A DNA stretch of 64,000 nucleotides from B25-G16 sp964549945. Its GTDB lineage: Bacteria; Desulfobacterota; DSM-4660; Desulfatiglandales; B25-G16. Shown here piece after piece: positions 27,335-36,946 of this stretch (position 1 is its first letter; every line of letters starts with the position of its first letter). A program made the translations under genes and the position numbers. The stretch spans positions 38,756 to 102,755 of the forward strand of contig CAZJXD010000006.1 of assembly GCA_964549945.1 (NCBI GenBank). The letters are read 5' to 3'. The notes beneath the pieces were generated by a model. That model saw only the letters and a program-made list of their open reading frames with translations. It was not told where the DNA came from and searched no databases.

Positions 27335-28497
27335 CGAGGCCCCTGAGGGCCAGATACCTCGCGCAACAAACTCCGCGCTATTACCATGCGCTGTATCTCT
27401 GAGGTTCCCTCATAGATCTCGCAGACCTTTGCGTCCCTGTAATACCGCTCAATCGGATAGGCCTTAGTGTACCCATATCCCCCGTGTATCTGAACCCCTC
27501 GCCTGCTGGCCTCCACCGCCACCTCGCTCGCATAGAGCTTTGCCATGGCGGACTCCTTGGCATAATCCAGCCCCCTATCCTTCAGGTGAGACGCCCGGTA
27601 AATCAAGAGCCGTGCCCCTTCAATCCGTATGGCCATGTCCGCAAGGAATTTCTGGATGGTCTCGAGTTCCACAAGCCTTTTTCCGAACTGATACCGCTGT
27701 CCTGCATATTTGAGGGATACGTCCAAGGAGGCCTGAGCAATGCCCAGCGCCTGAGCACCTATGCCGATCCGTCCTCCGTTCAGGGTGGAGAGGGCGACCT
27801 TTATTCCCTCTCCCTCCTGCCCCAATACGTTGTGGCTGGGAACACGACAGTCATTGAGGGAAACAGGGCACACCGGATTGCCCCTCATGCCCATAAGATC
27901 CTCCTGTGGCCCCTTTTCCAAGCCTTTGCGCTCGGATTCCACCACAAATACCGTAAGCCCCTTTCTCCTTTCGGCCCCCTGGACCCTCGCGAGGATTAAG
28001 TTGATGCCGGAGATGCCGCCGTTGGTGACAAATACCTTGTTCCCGTTGAGCACGTATTCATCTCCCTGGCGCCTTGCGGTGCTCTCAATGGAAGCGGTAT
28101 CCGAGCCCGCATTCGGCTCGGTAAGGCAAAATGTGCCGATCTTCTCGCCGGATGCAAGAAGAGGAAGGAAACGCCGATGCTGCTCCGGCGTACCGAAGAG
28201 GTAAATCGGGTATGCTGAAACGCCGTTATGAACGGCGATGCAGAGTCCCAATGCGGCACTCGCCCTTGAGATTTCCTCCACGACCATGGCAGAGCTCACC
28301 GCATCAAGCCCCGCACCTCCATACTCGGCCGGTATCTCCAGGCCGAAATACTGGAGATCGGCCATCTCCCTCGCCAAATCCCAGGGAAAGCGCGCGGTCC
28401 TATCCATCTCCACCGCGGCATCCATGAGCTTCGACTCGGCAAACTTCCTTACCGTTCGCCTGATCACCGCCTGCTTCATGGTAGGCTCAAAGCGCAT
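27331..28497 (-). CDS. Acyl-CoA dehydrogenase
   Basis: 388 residues, the usual size for short- to medium-chain acyl-CoA dehydrogenases. FCLTEPNAGSDTAS and VFVTNGGISG match the flavin and substrate region. The C-terminal YEGTSEIQRMVIAR carries the catalytic glutamate of the YEGT motif. AAGGGG precedes ATG 28497. First gene of acd-etfB-etfA-hypothetical, a complete electron-transfer unit for alpha,beta-dehydrogenation of an acyl-CoA. Chain specificity cannot be read off. Confidence 0.95.
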   Translation of the reverse strand: MRFEPTMKQAVIRRTVRKFAESKLMDAAVEMDRTARFPWDLAREMADLQYFGLEIPAEYGGAGLDAVSSAMVVEEISRASAALGLCIAVHNGVSAYPIYLFGTPEQHRRFLPLLASGEKIGTFCLTEPNAGSDTASIESTARRQGDEYVLNGNKVFVTNGGISGINLILARVQGAERRKGLTVFVVESERKGLEKGPQEDLMGMRGNPVCPVSLNDCRVPSHNVLGQEGEGIKVALSTLNGGRIGIGAQALGIAQASLDVSLKYAGQRYQFGKRLVELETIQKFLADMAIRIEGARLLIYRASHLKDRGLDYAKESAMAKLYASEVAVEASRRGVQIHGGYGYTKAYPIERYYRDAKVCEIYEGTSEIQRMVIARSLLREVSGPQGPR

Positions 28498-28628
28498 CGC
28501 CGTATCCCCTTAAACAACCGAATCACACATTGACCGCCAACCCGCTGTCGAAAGCCCCTGTTTAAAACCTCGCTCGCTTCTTTTTGGAGGAGCCGAAAGG
28601 GGACGAAATCGATCTTTCCCTTGAGACC

Positions 28629-28668
28629 AGAAAACCCGTTATCAGGTTCGCCTGATAACGGGTTTTCT
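28629..28668. terminator. Perfect 18-bp stem with TTCG loop
   Basis: 28629-28646 and 28651-28668 are perfect reverse complements around TTCG, with GGGTTTTCT at both outer ends. This looks like a strong bidirectional terminator. Both neighbouring genes read away from it, so it cannot end either one. It may bound a small RNA transcript in the 600-bp gap or act as a leader hairpin for the acyl-CoA dehydrogenase operon. Confidence 0.6.
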
Positions 28669-28692
28669 CAATTTGCTACATCAAAACACTAA

Positions 28693-28781
28693 GGCATTAT
28701 CAGGCTCGGTAGTTTTAGTCTACCTATCACGGGTATCGACAACAGGGATATGGTAATTATCCCTGTTGTCCCGATAATGCC
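28693..28781. repeat. Nested inverted repeat in divergent intergenic region
   Basis: Outer arms GGCATTATC (28693-28701) and GATAATGCC (28773-28781) enclose ACAACAGGGATA (28739-28750) and TATCCCTGTTGT (28758-28769), both pairs perfect. It shares the word TTATCAGG with the nearby hairpin at 28629. It could be a structured RNA or a palindromic repeat. The rest of 28782-29100 shows nothing clear. Confidence 0.5.
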
Positions 28782-29100
28782 GATTATGTTTCGACGTCCT
28801 GCCTTCATCGTTCAATAGGTCTATGATCGGATGTTACTATAGGGAACGGGAAATCCTTTGTCAAGGCTTTTTATCATCTCGTCATGGTCTGGACGGCATT
28901 CGAGGTATTAATATCTGTTTTTGCAATGCCCTTGGGCAATAGGGCATGGAGGTCTCTTATTTACCTCAGAGGGTCCTTGAATCATTGATTGAAAGATCCG
29001 TGAAGACGAGGTAATATCTTCTGAAGTCAACTTGAGGGCTTTTCTGAATATGCTGCCAAACGCACACGAGATGAACACTCCCTTCACCTTAAAGATCCAT

Positions 29101-29883
29101 ATGATCGTCAAACGCCTGGTGATGGCATTTCTGGTTATCATCGCCATTGTCACCTATACCGAAGCAAGCGAGAGGGCCTATCCCTTTTCGCCCGGTGAAA
29201 GGCTTACCTTTCTGGTTAAATGGTGCTTTATACCGGCTGGAGAGGGTATCCTCGAGATACTTCCCATGGAAAGGGTCAACGGAATCCAGGCATATCACTT
29301 CGTGATGACGACACGCACCTATCCGGTAGTAGACCTCTTCTATGAGGTCCGAGACAGGATAGATGCCTATACGGATGCGGCGATGACCCACTCAATACTC
29401 TATAAAAAACGAAAGGAGGGGAAATCCAAGAGCAACGTGGTCGTGGATTTCGATTGGGGTAAACCGGAGGCCCAATACTCCAACTTCGGGGAAAAGAACA
29501 GCCCCATCCCCGTAAAGCCCGGTTCATTTGATCCACTTTCCGTCTTCTATGCCCTTCGCCTTCACGCGCTTAGGGAAAACATGGAAATCCAGGCCCCGGT
29601 AACCGACGGAAAGAGATGCGTGATGGGGAAGGCAAACATCATACGGCGGGAAACCGTGAAGGTGGCGAGCGGAACCTATGACGCATTCCTGGTCGAACCC
29701 GAACTACAGCATATTCGCGGGGTGTTTAAGAAGAGCAAAGACGCCAAGCTTCAGATATGGATTTCGGCGGACCATCGCCGGATCCCCGTGAGGATAAGAA
29801 GCAAGGTTTCCGTCGGGAGTTTTGTCGCAGAGCTTATCGCCGCCGAAAACCTCAGCCCGGATGCTGCTACCGTTAAAAAATGA
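29101..29883 (+). CDS. DUF3108 domain-containing exported protein
   Basis: 260 residues. A hydrophobic N-terminus (MIVKRLVMAFLVIIAIVTYT) looks like a signal peptide or anchor. The DUF3108 pattern follows: YPFSPGERLTFLVKWCFIPAGEG, the VVDLFYEVRDRIDAYTD region, then YKKRKEGK and WISADHRRIPVRI. It is probably a periplasmic beta-rich protein of unknown role. ATG 29101 is chosen for the signal peptide; the frame also opens at TTG 29032. It converges on feoB. Confidence 0.82.
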   Translation: MIVKRLVMAFLVIIAIVTYTEASERAYPFSPGERLTFLVKWCFIPAGEGILEILPMERVNGIQAYHFVMTTRTYPVVDLFYEVRDRIDAYTDAAMTHSILYKKRKEGKSKSNVVVDFDWGKPEAQYSNFGEKNSPIPVKPGSFDPLSVFYALRLHALRENMEIQAPVTDGKRCVMGKANIIRRETVKVASGTYDAFLVEPELQHIRGVFKKSKDAKLQIWISADHRRIPVRIRSKVSVGSFVAELIAAENLSPDAATVKK

Positions 29884-29909
29884 GCTTCCCCATATTCCCC
29901 CTCTTTTCA

Positions 29910-31619
29910 CTACAGCATCAGGTTCAGCAGTCCCCCGGTTATGAGGGAAGCCGCTATCATTATCCCTGCCGCCTTACACATATTAACCACCCCGAGCTCT
30001 TTCAGGAGCACCACGAAGGTGGCAATACACGGAAAGAACATGGCCAGAACGACACTTGCCACGACCAGCTGCTTGTCAGTCAATGACAGGGGGGCGAGCA
30101 TCCCTAGGGCCACGTCTTTTCGGAGAAAGCCAATCACCAATGAGGTGATCGCTTCCTTTGGTAGCCCAAGAAGACCGCTTACAACCGGTGCCGTGAGGTT
30201 TGCAATGGCGTTAAACACCCCGAAGAAATAGAGCATGTTGATAATCACAATGGCGCCGAGAATGATGGGTATGGCCTCTGCCAGGAAACCGTAGATCCTC
30301 ATCCACATCTTTTCCAGCACAATCCTCCATGGGGGAAGACGATAGGGAGGGATCTCGATGAGAAGCTCGGGACTGAACCCCTTTATTGTATGGTGCAGTA
30401 TGATCCCCAGAATAACCCAGACGGCAAAGAGCGTTCCGTAGACGAGAACCACATACTGGCCTCCTCGCTGTCCTACCAGGCCGAAAATCATCGCCTGCAA
30501 GGCGGCACAGGGAACGGCAATGGAAACCAGGGTTGAGGCGATAAATCTCTCCCGCTTGCTCTCCAGAATACGGGTAGAAAGCACCGCCGGTACATTGCAT
30601 CCAAGCCCTAACAGGGTGGGGATGATAGCGTACCCATGGAGACCGAGCCAGTGTAAAATCGTATCCATCAACACGGCCAACCGCGGCAGGTACCCTATAT
30701 CCTCCATCAAGCCAAGCACCAGGTAGAAGGAGAAGATATATGGCAGGACCATGGCAAAGGGTACGTAGAGACCGCTCGTGATAAGACCAAAGGACTCAAC
30801 GAAATTCACCTCTCCGCCGGATATCTTGCCTACCACAACATCGTGGAGGAATCCGCTACCGCCCATGAGCGCGCTTATCTTCAATACTACCGGAGCCCAT
30901 AGCCTGTTAAAGAAGGGGTCGAGGAGGTAGCCGATGAGGCTCTCCCCTATGAAACGGATCACGAGGAAGGCGAGTACCAAAACGGCTACGGCTATCAGGC
31001 CCCCGGTGAGGGGCTTTACACTTGCGTCCTGGATGCGCTCAAGCCAGGTGTGATGGCGGTGGTCTATGTGCTGAACCTGGTCTATGATCTCCCCAACTGC
31101 GGCCCACCGTTCATCGCGACTGCGGACAGGACCATCCGGTGAGGTAGCCCTGGGAATGCTCTCGACGAGCTCCTTTATCCCCTCCCCGGTTACGGCTACC
31201 GTAGGAACAACCGGCACCCCTAAAGAGGCCTCCAGTTTCTCGAGATCGATATCTATTCCCCTGTGCTTTGTGTCATCCCATAGATTTAAGGCCACCACTA
31301 CCGGGATATCCCTCTCCAAGAGCTGTAGGGTCAAATACAAGCTCCTCTCCAGATTAATGGCATTTACCACGTTTATGACCACATCTCCATTTTTCAGCAT
31401 CGTGAGGGCGATTTCCTCGGCTTCACTGGTGGGCTCAAGGGTATAGGCACCGGGCACATCAATAACTTCAAGCCTTTCCTCACCCAGCTTTGTGAATCCC
31501 CGCGTATAGTTTATGGTGGTGCCTGGATAGTTAGAAACGGTGGTATGCACTCCGGTGAGCCGGGAAAACAGTACGCTCTTCCCTACGTTGGGATTACCAA
31601 AAAGAAGTACCTTCCTCAT
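29910..31619 (-). CDS. feoB: Ferrous iron transporter FeoB
   Basis: 569 residues. The N-terminal G-protein domain shows GNPNVGKS, the switch region TVSNYPGTTI, DVPGAYTLEP and NLWDD. A membrane domain with Gate motifs follows (around LGLGCNVPAVLSTRI and the FPCIATFVVLLKELG end). FeoB imports Fe(II) into the cytoplasm. The protein is on the short side of the family. It starts 2 bp after feoA and is third in a dtxR-feoA-feoB unit. Confidence 0.96.
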   Translation of the reverse strand: MRKVLLFGNPNVGKSVLFSRLTGVHTTVSNYPGTTINYTRGFTKLGEERLEVIDVPGAYTLEPTSEAEEIALTMLKNGDVVINVVNAINLERSLYLTLQLLERDIPVVVALNLWDDTKHRGIDIDLEKLEASLGVPVVPTVAVTGEGIKELVESIPRATSPDGPVRSRDERWAAVGEIIDQVQHIDHRHHTWLERIQDASVKPLTGGLIAVAVLVLAFLVIRFIGESLIGYLLDPFFNRLWAPVVLKISALMGGSGFLHDVVVGKISGGEVNFVESFGLITSGLYVPFAMVLPYIFSFYLVLGLMEDIGYLPRLAVLMDTILHWLGLHGYAIIPTLLGLGCNVPAVLSTRILESKRERFIASTLVSIAVPCAALQAMIFGLVGQRGGQYVVLVYGTLFAVWVILGIILHHTIKGFSPELLIEIPPYRLPPWRIVLEKMWMRIYGFLAEAIPIILGAIVIINMLYFFGVFNAIANLTAPVVSGLLGLPKEAITSLVIGFLRKDVALGMLAPLSLTDKQLVVASVVLAMFFPCIATFVVLLKELGVVNMCKAAGIMIAASLITGGLLNLML

Positions 31620-31620
31620 G

Positions 31621-31866
31621 TTACTGATCTAACCCGACGATTATCCTTTTTGCCATTCCGAAACCAATCGCTATCTGAACCCTGTCTACCTCGATTGTGA
31701 CCGGCCCTCGCGCAATCATAGAGCTGATCTTCGTTACCCTCTTGCCTGGCAAAATGCCCAGGCCATTGAGACGGTTGATCAGGCCAAATCCTCCCCGAAT
31801 TTCAACAACCACGCCGCTCTGACCGGGTCGCATGTGAGACAAAGGCATCGAATTTCCTTGGGGCAT
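31621..31866 (-). CDS. feoA: FeoA-domain protein
   Basis: 81 residues with an SH3-like FeoA fold: GQSGVVVEIRGG, the RLNGLGILPGKRV turn and GPVTIEVDRVQIAIGFGMAKRI. FeoA is a small cytoplasmic partner of FeoB. AAAGGAAT lies about 7 bp before ATG 31866. It lies directly between the DtxR-type regulator and feoB, so iron-linked control is expected. Confidence 0.92.
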   Translation of the reverse strand: MPQGNSMPLSHMRPGQSGVVVEIRGGFGLINRLNGLGILPGKRVTKISSMIARGPVTIEVDRVQIAIGFGMAKRIIVGLDQ

Positions 31867-31930
31867 ACGTTAAATTCCTTTCATTCTTGCGGCCAATCCA
31901 TCTTCATGTGATATAGGAGAGCGGATTAGG

Positions 31931-32491
31931 TTAGCTCTCTTCCTTCATCGCATTTATCTTGGCATCGTATTCGTGGGCGAACTTCTTCATCCTCTCCAAG
32001 CACAGTTCCCTCGACTTCCCGTGTTTCCTGTACTCATTAAAGTACTCTAACCAGTCCATACCACCCCTGGGGCAATTCTCCACAAACTCCATAAAATCCA
32101 CCATCCTCTCGAGGGTTGCAGGGCTCACCGAATGTTCCATTTTACAGGCATCCTCGTCTGCCTGGTCCCGGTCTATCTGAAGGATATCGGTCAAAAATGT
32201 CTTGAGGGTTTGGTGCCGCTGATCTATTTCGCTTCCAATATCAGTGCCCCTTCCGGTAAGCTCGAGATACTCATATTTCTCATGGTCGATCATGCCCCTC
32301 TCGCTCAGCGTCTTGATCATATTGGTTACGGTCGGCATCTTAACCCCAAGCCTCTTTGCGATATCCTTTACCCTGACGACCCTCTTCTCCTGGGATAGAT
32401 TGTAGATAGCCTCAAGATAATCCTCCATCGTAGGGGTGAGGTCTTTTTCGGAGACGTTATTCGTGGCCTTGCCATTCATAGCATCAACCAT
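31931..32491 (-). CDS. DtxR/MntR-family metal-dependent regulator
   Basis: 186 residues. An N-terminal winged helix (TPTMEDYLEAIYNLSQEKRVV, VKDIAKRLGVKMPTVTNMIK) is followed by the metal-binding and dimerisation domain with RHQTLKTFLTDIL, DACKMEHSVSP and a C-terminal FVENCPRGG. This is a typical DtxR/IdeR/MntR two-domain length without an SH3 tail; the downstream FeoA has that fold. The start is placed at ATG 32491 (or ATG 32479), just downstream of a clear promoter, although the frame is open to 32650. Confidence 0.9.
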   Translation of the reverse strand: MVDAMNGKATNNVSEKDLTPTMEDYLEAIYNLSQEKRVVRVKDIAKRLGVKMPTVTNMIKTLSERGMIDHEKYEYLELTGRGTDIGSEIDQRHQTLKTFLTDILQIDRDQADEDACKMEHSVSPATLERMVDFMEFVENCPRGGMDWLEYFNEYRKHGKSRELCLERMKKFAHEYDAKINAMKEES

Positions 32492-32521
32492 TGTTAGGGC
32501 TTTAAAACTAAGTTTTATATT

Positions 32522-32553
32522 CCTAATAATATGCCTAAAACAATAATTGTCAA
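32522..32553 (-). promoter_or_regulatory. Promoter of dtxR-feoAB with tandem TTAGG half-sites
   Basis: On the minus strand TTGACA (32553-32548) is followed after 16 bp by TATTAT (32531-32526), a good sigma-70 promoter. Two direct TTAGG(C/A)ATAT half-sites, at 32538 and 32526 and 12 bp apart, cover the spacer and -10. TTAGG is the core of DtxR/IdeR boxes, so self-regulation by the first gene is likely. It also fixes the regulator start downstream of about 32520. Confidence 0.55.
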
Positions 32554-32795
32554 CACATTTCCGCTTTTTTAGAAATAGCAAAAAATAAGGGATGGATCCC
32601 TTAGAGGGCCCCCACGCTTCCCCCAAGGGCAGGATTCCATCTTTCGTCACTATTCCCTATACAAAAAGGCATAAGTATAATAAGGTGGGGCGGAAAATAG
32701 AGAGAATTCGTTGGGGTGAAGGGAACAAACAATGGAATCAGGCACGACTTTGACCAATTACGAAGGTAGTCGAAAGCGTGGGAGGAGGTGATAGG

Positions 32796-33482
32796 ATGGC
32801 TAAAGAGGTCTCGCAGAATAGGGGTTCAGATTCAGTGCTGCACAAGAAACGCCTGCACACCAACGTTGACGACGTAGGTCTCAGTTTCGGTCCTGCTACA
32901 ATCCACATTCAGTCAACGATTGCCAAAGACCTCCTAGGGATAAAAGAAGGTGAAACCGCTAAGGCCTTCAAGGAGCTGTGTGGAGCCTTCAGTGAGGTGT
33001 GTCACGAGCATCGAATCGAACTCGATCCCATAGACCTCCTCGTCCTCGTGGACAAGGAGCTTAAGAGAGGGACGAGCACGAAATTTCGAAACGCAGAGAA
33101 TGGCACCATATTTGCCGAAGTCCTGATTCCAAGAAGCGATTTCAAAATACACGAGTATTGGAAGTATACCCTCCTGCATGAGCTGGGTCATTTATGGTTC
33201 TCGGTGGAGCTATCCACAGAGGATAAGGAATTCGGATATGAAGATCTGTTCATCGATCTCATTGCGATCTGTACCTTCAGAAAGATCCTCCCGCCTAAAA
33301 AGTGGGTATACCATGAGGTGAGAAGGCATAGGCCATTTTTTCTCACCCAACAAACGAAAAGGTTCTTGGGAAGAGAGCTCTACAGGGAAATATTACAGGA
33401 CCCAGAGGGATACCTGAGCGATCTGCGGGAAAAGATATACTCATCACAAACTCCCCTAAAGATCCACGAGATGGATGAATGA
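32796..33482 (+). CDS. Small HEXXH zinc metallopeptidase-like protein
   Basis: 228 residues. The only clear motif is LLHELGHLWF (HELGH at 128-132), followed by YEDLFIDLIAI, whose acidic residues could give the third zinc ligand. There is no signal peptide or membrane helix. It resembles ImmA/IrrE-like or M48-like soluble zincins in general form, but I cannot place it in a named family. GGAGGTGATAGG lies directly before ATG 32796; the frame opens earlier at GTG 32778. It is divergent from dtxR-feoAB. Confidence 0.65.
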   Translation: MAKEVSQNRGSDSVLHKKRLHTNVDDVGLSFGPATIHIQSTIAKDLLGIKEGETAKAFKELCGAFSEVCHEHRIELDPIDLLVLVDKELKRGTSTKFRNAENGTIFAEVLIPRSDFKIHEYWKYTLLHELGHLWFSVELSTEDKEFGYEDLFIDLIAICTFRKILPPKKWVYHEVRRHRPFFLTQQTKRFLGRELYREILQDPEGYLSDLREKIYSSQTPLKIHEMDE

Positions 33483-33536
33483 TAGTGAGGATGGTACAGA
33501 CGGCGTGCCTATCCGCCCCGTTTCGTAAATTCAGAT

Positions 33537-34808
33537 TTAGGAAAGCGAGAGCAGGTGAAGCCTGAGGTTTTCCCTCCTGTCTCGGATCCCCATCTTCTTC
33601 CTCAGGCTCTCCCTGTGTGATTCAATAGTCCGGGGTGATAGGTTCATCAACTCCGCGATCTCTCTGGTATTCTTTCCTTCCCTTATCAGATCCGCAACGC
33701 GGATTTCCATGGAGGTAAGCTCTTGGTGCCTTGAGGACAACAGGTGTGAAAATGAAGAGGTTATATTTTTGAGATTTGACTCAATGATATCCAGGCTGGA
33801 CAGTTGTCGGGGGTTTAAGGAGGTCTTCCTCAATCTCTTTACCAGGGGGAGGACAAGCTCCTTTGTATTGAGCTGCACCCTCTCCACGAGTGCATTCTTA
33901 TCCTCAGCCCTCCTTTGCAGCAGAACCTTCAATGTGGTGTTTGCCTCTTCAAGCATCCTCGTCCTCTCTTCCAGCTCTGCCTGGCTCTCCATGAGCTCCT
34001 TCTCCATCCGTCTTTGCTCGGTGATATCCACAAATGAGCCCGTCATGCATAGTGCCCTGCCATATCCATCGGCGACCACCCTTGCAGACAGATAGACATC
34101 GAACAGTGACCCATCTCTTCTCTTGGCCACTAGTGCCCCCATCCAGTTCACTCTGCTTCGAACCGCCTTGAGCACTGCCTCCGCCTCCTCCTCCTTCTGC
34201 CAAAATTCCAAAAAAGGCCTTCCAAGTATCCCCTCCACACCATCGTAGCCCCACATATCAAGGAAGGAACGATTTACATACGTGATGTTGCCCTCCATAT
34301 CAGCTATCGCAACGCCGTTAATGGATGAGTCTATGGCGCTTTCCTTTATCCTCAGTTCTCTCGCCGCCCTCTCCTGCTCCGCAGAGAGTTCATCCTGTAT
34401 TTCTTCCTGCTCCTCGATGATCGTCTGACGTGCCTGATGGAAAAAGCCGGTCGCGAGCCTGCCCAGCATCTCAGCCAGACGGGGTTGAAGAGCCGCCACG
34501 CTATCGGGAGGCAAGCCCTCCACGAGGTGGGCGGCTAATACCTGTAAGGTTCCACCAAGGGCTTCAGGCTGGAGGTAGTGAAGGCGCGCTAAGGCTTCGC
34601 CGATCTCCTCTGCCTTCTGGGGCTCGAATGGTTCAACGAGCAGAAGCCGAATTGCCTTGATGCTCAATTCCAACAGGTGCTGACATACTACAGCCCCCTT
34701 GAGCGGCACATAACCCGTAGCCGCAATCTGTCGGTACCACCGCTCCGCGATCGCATCACAGTGAGTACGCAGTGTCTGACTGAATGATAGGCTATCTCCT
34801 CTATTCAT
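33537..34808 (-). CDS. PAS-domain LuxR-type transcriptional regulator
   Basis: 423 residues. Residues 1-140 form an RsbRD-N-like helical domain, followed by a PAS domain (about 150-265, with DSSINGVAIADMEGNITYVN and GYGRALCMTGSFVDITE). A coiled coil comes next, then a LuxR-type helix-turn-helix with IRVADLIREGKNTREIAELM and SPRTIESHRESLRKK. It is a soluble one-component regulator. PAS-PAC-LuxR proteins of this form occur widely in Desulfobacterota. Signal and targets unknown. Confidence 0.87.
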   Translation of the reverse strand: MNRGDSLSFSQTLRTHCDAIAERWYRQIAATGYVPLKGAVVCQHLLELSIKAIRLLLVEPFEPQKAEEIGEALARLHYLQPEALGGTLQVLAAHLVEGLPPDSVAALQPRLAEMLGRLATGFFHQARQTIIEEQEEIQDELSAEQERAARELRIKESAIDSSINGVAIADMEGNITYVNRSFLDMWGYDGVEGILGRPFLEFWQKEEEAEAVLKAVRSRVNWMGALVAKRRDGSLFDVYLSARVVADGYGRALCMTGSFVDITEQRRMEKELMESQAELEERTRMLEEANTTLKVLLQRRAEDKNALVERVQLNTKELVLPLVKRLRKTSLNPRQLSSLDIIESNLKNITSSFSHLLSSRHQELTSMEIRVADLIREGKNTREIAELMNLSPRTIESHRESLRKKMGIRDRRENLRLHLLSLS

Positions 34809-35469
34809 GTCTCTCAGGAATTGAGGTTAATGGAGTAACCGCCACCCGCGCCAAGAAGCAATCGGGAAAGAGAAATAGGGAGATCAGGCAGGAGGGGGAG
34901 GCTACCAAGAATAGTGCGACGAAAGGCGAAAGTCTTGTCCTTTGGGTCATGCTCTGTTTACCGAAAGGTTTGATACTCGCGAAGAGATTACCTTGTTCAG
35001 GTTTTTCGTAGCTCGAAAGCAATGTTATTTTATCAATAAAGGTGCCAACTATCTGCCTGCTCGTAAAGGAGCAAATAAACACACAAGGGATTGATGAACT
35101 ATCCCTGAGTGGCCATCAAACCCTTAGCCAATAAAGATATCGAGGAACCCTCTTCCCCTGTCTCGATTATAGGGGGTTCTCTTGGATGTATTTATTTAGG
35201 GACGTGTTCTTTAAAGATGGGAACTATGCACAATATTCTGGGCACTTCTGCACAATTTCGCGTTCAGGCCCTGAGGTATGCCGATTTGGTATTGCTGAAG
35301 ATAAAGTATCGCCTGTCATATCCCGGCTCGATTTCTTCGATACCGTTCTTTTTTCTGATTCACCTACTTACCCATCCTCTTTTCAGGCGTTCCAAGGGGA
35401 TGCGCAGGATTTTTACGAGAAGAAGAGAGTCAATAGATTGAGATCCCTGAAAGGAGTGATTACTTCCCC
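34809..35469. other. 660-bp gap; one weak ORF
   Basis: The only sizeable plus-strand candidate is 35186-35473 (95 codons, starting YLFRDVFFKDGNYAQY). Its composition is protein-like, but it has no good ribosome site or family match, and its end overlaps the MFS gene end. A second frame at 35109 overlaps it. No repeats or promoter stood out. I treat the region as non-coding or decayed. Confidence 0.3.
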
Positions 35470-36693
35470 TTAGCTTGGAGAGTACCTCCTGTGGAGCACA
35501 TATGCGGTAATCACAGCCCCCAAACCTCCTAAGCCCAGTACGCTGTAAGACCAGCCCCAGGTTTCATAGATTCCCCTGCTCTGAAAGGCGGGATTCCTCC
35601 AGTCTAAAACAGCCCCAAATACGAAGGGCGATAGGGCCCCGGCGCCGAACCCGAGCAAGCCCCTCAGGGCAAATGCAGCCCCGAGGTAGGATGGCTCGAC
35701 GCTCTCGGTTATGCCCGCGGATAGGATCGGCGAATCACCCAGGCCGGAGAACGCGTATATCATCCCGATAACAACGATAATGCCAATGGGTAAACCGATA
35801 AGCCATCCCATCCCAAACGAGCATGCCGTACTAATACTCCCGATGAACAGTATCACAGTGGTTCGACCGAGTGTATCGGAGAGGGTACCCATGGACAGGG
35901 ACGCTGCTATGCCCATGAGGTGGAATAGGCCAACGAGGTAGGCTCCGCTTCCAACTGCCGCCCACACCCCTGATCCTCGCACCGTGAGGCACGCGGAGAG
36001 AAAGGCCGGCGTCCATGCCCACATTCCCAAGAGCTCCCAGCTATGGAGCGCGTAAGCCCCAATGAATAACATCGCCGAGGTATTGCGCACTACTTCAGTT
36101 GAGAACCTCTGTTCCCGGCCTCGAGGAAATATCCTGTTATGCATCGATGACAGCGTCGCCCATGCCAGCAAGAATCCCGCCAAAGGCCCAAGGCACGTAA
36201 GGAGAAACGAGCTGTGGTATCCGCCCCAAGGCAGTGCCGCCCCGCTTATTCCGAGGGAGAGGGCATAGCTTAGTGAGGTGCTCGCGATAAAGACGCCCAC
36301 AGCCATTCCGCGGCCTTTTGGGGGATAGCGGTCAGCGATCATCATAATCCCCGGCGTATATACCCCCCCAATGGAAACGCCGATAAGGGTATAAAGGATA
36401 AGCCCCGAGTAGTATCCCCGAGCAAAGGCAGCAAAAAGCAATGAAGCTACCACGGTGAAAAAGTTTGAAAGGAGGAAGACCCGTTTTGCCCCGACCCTAT
36501 CGGCCAAGGCGGAAAAGAACAACAGGGAGAAGGCATATCCAATCTGGAACCCGCTTGAGATAGTGCCTGCCGTAGCAGCGGTCATCTCCCATTCCCATTG
36601 TAGCACGGGTAGCGCCGCGGCATAGGTCATAGAAACAAGGTAGGTAAAGACCCTGGAGGAGCAGATCCCCAAAAGCCAGAAATCCCACTTCAT
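35470..36693 (-). CDS. MFS transporter
   Basis: 407 residues with about 12 hydrophobic helices. The family loop between helices 2 and 3 appears as ALADRVGAKRVFLLSN, and the related loop in the second half as GTLSDTLGRTTV. It is an inner-membrane secondary transporter of the major facilitator superfamily, perhaps an oxalate/formate or nitrate-like type, but the substrate cannot be named. No operon partner is visible. Confidence 0.9.
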   Translation of the reverse strand: MKWDFWLLGICSSRVFTYLVSMTYAAALPVLQWEWEMTAATAGTISSGFQIGYAFSLLFFSALADRVGAKRVFLLSNFFTVVASLLFAAFARGYYSGLILYTLIGVSIGGVYTPGIMMIADRYPPKGRGMAVGVFIASTSLSYALSLGISGAALPWGGYHSSFLLTCLGPLAGFLLAWATLSSMHNRIFPRGREQRFSTEVVRNTSAMLFIGAYALHSWELLGMWAWTPAFLSACLTVRGSGVWAAVGSGAYLVGLFHLMGIAASLSMGTLSDTLGRTTVILFIGSISTACSFGMGWLIGLPIGIIVVIGMIYAFSGLGDSPILSAGITESVEPSYLGAAFALRGLLGFGAGALSPFVFGAVLDWRNPAFQSRGIYETWGWSYSVLGLGGLGAVITAYVLHRRYSPS

Positions 36694-36946
36694 TGACTTC
36701 GCTCTCTGTTTGCGGGTTGGAAGTAAGCAGCACTACAAAGCCACTCGACATCCCTTGAAACGCCCTCCCTCATATCAGATATTAGGACAGGTTACATGGA
36801 GAAAATGGCCGGGAATCTCCCTTGCTTGGCAATAACCCATGGGAAGGCCAGTTTTTCACAAAAGAGCCCTACATTCCAGGATACGTTTAGTGGAGCCTGG
36901 CCCTTGCACCGATCGGGATACATAAAGGGGATAGGATATTCATCTC

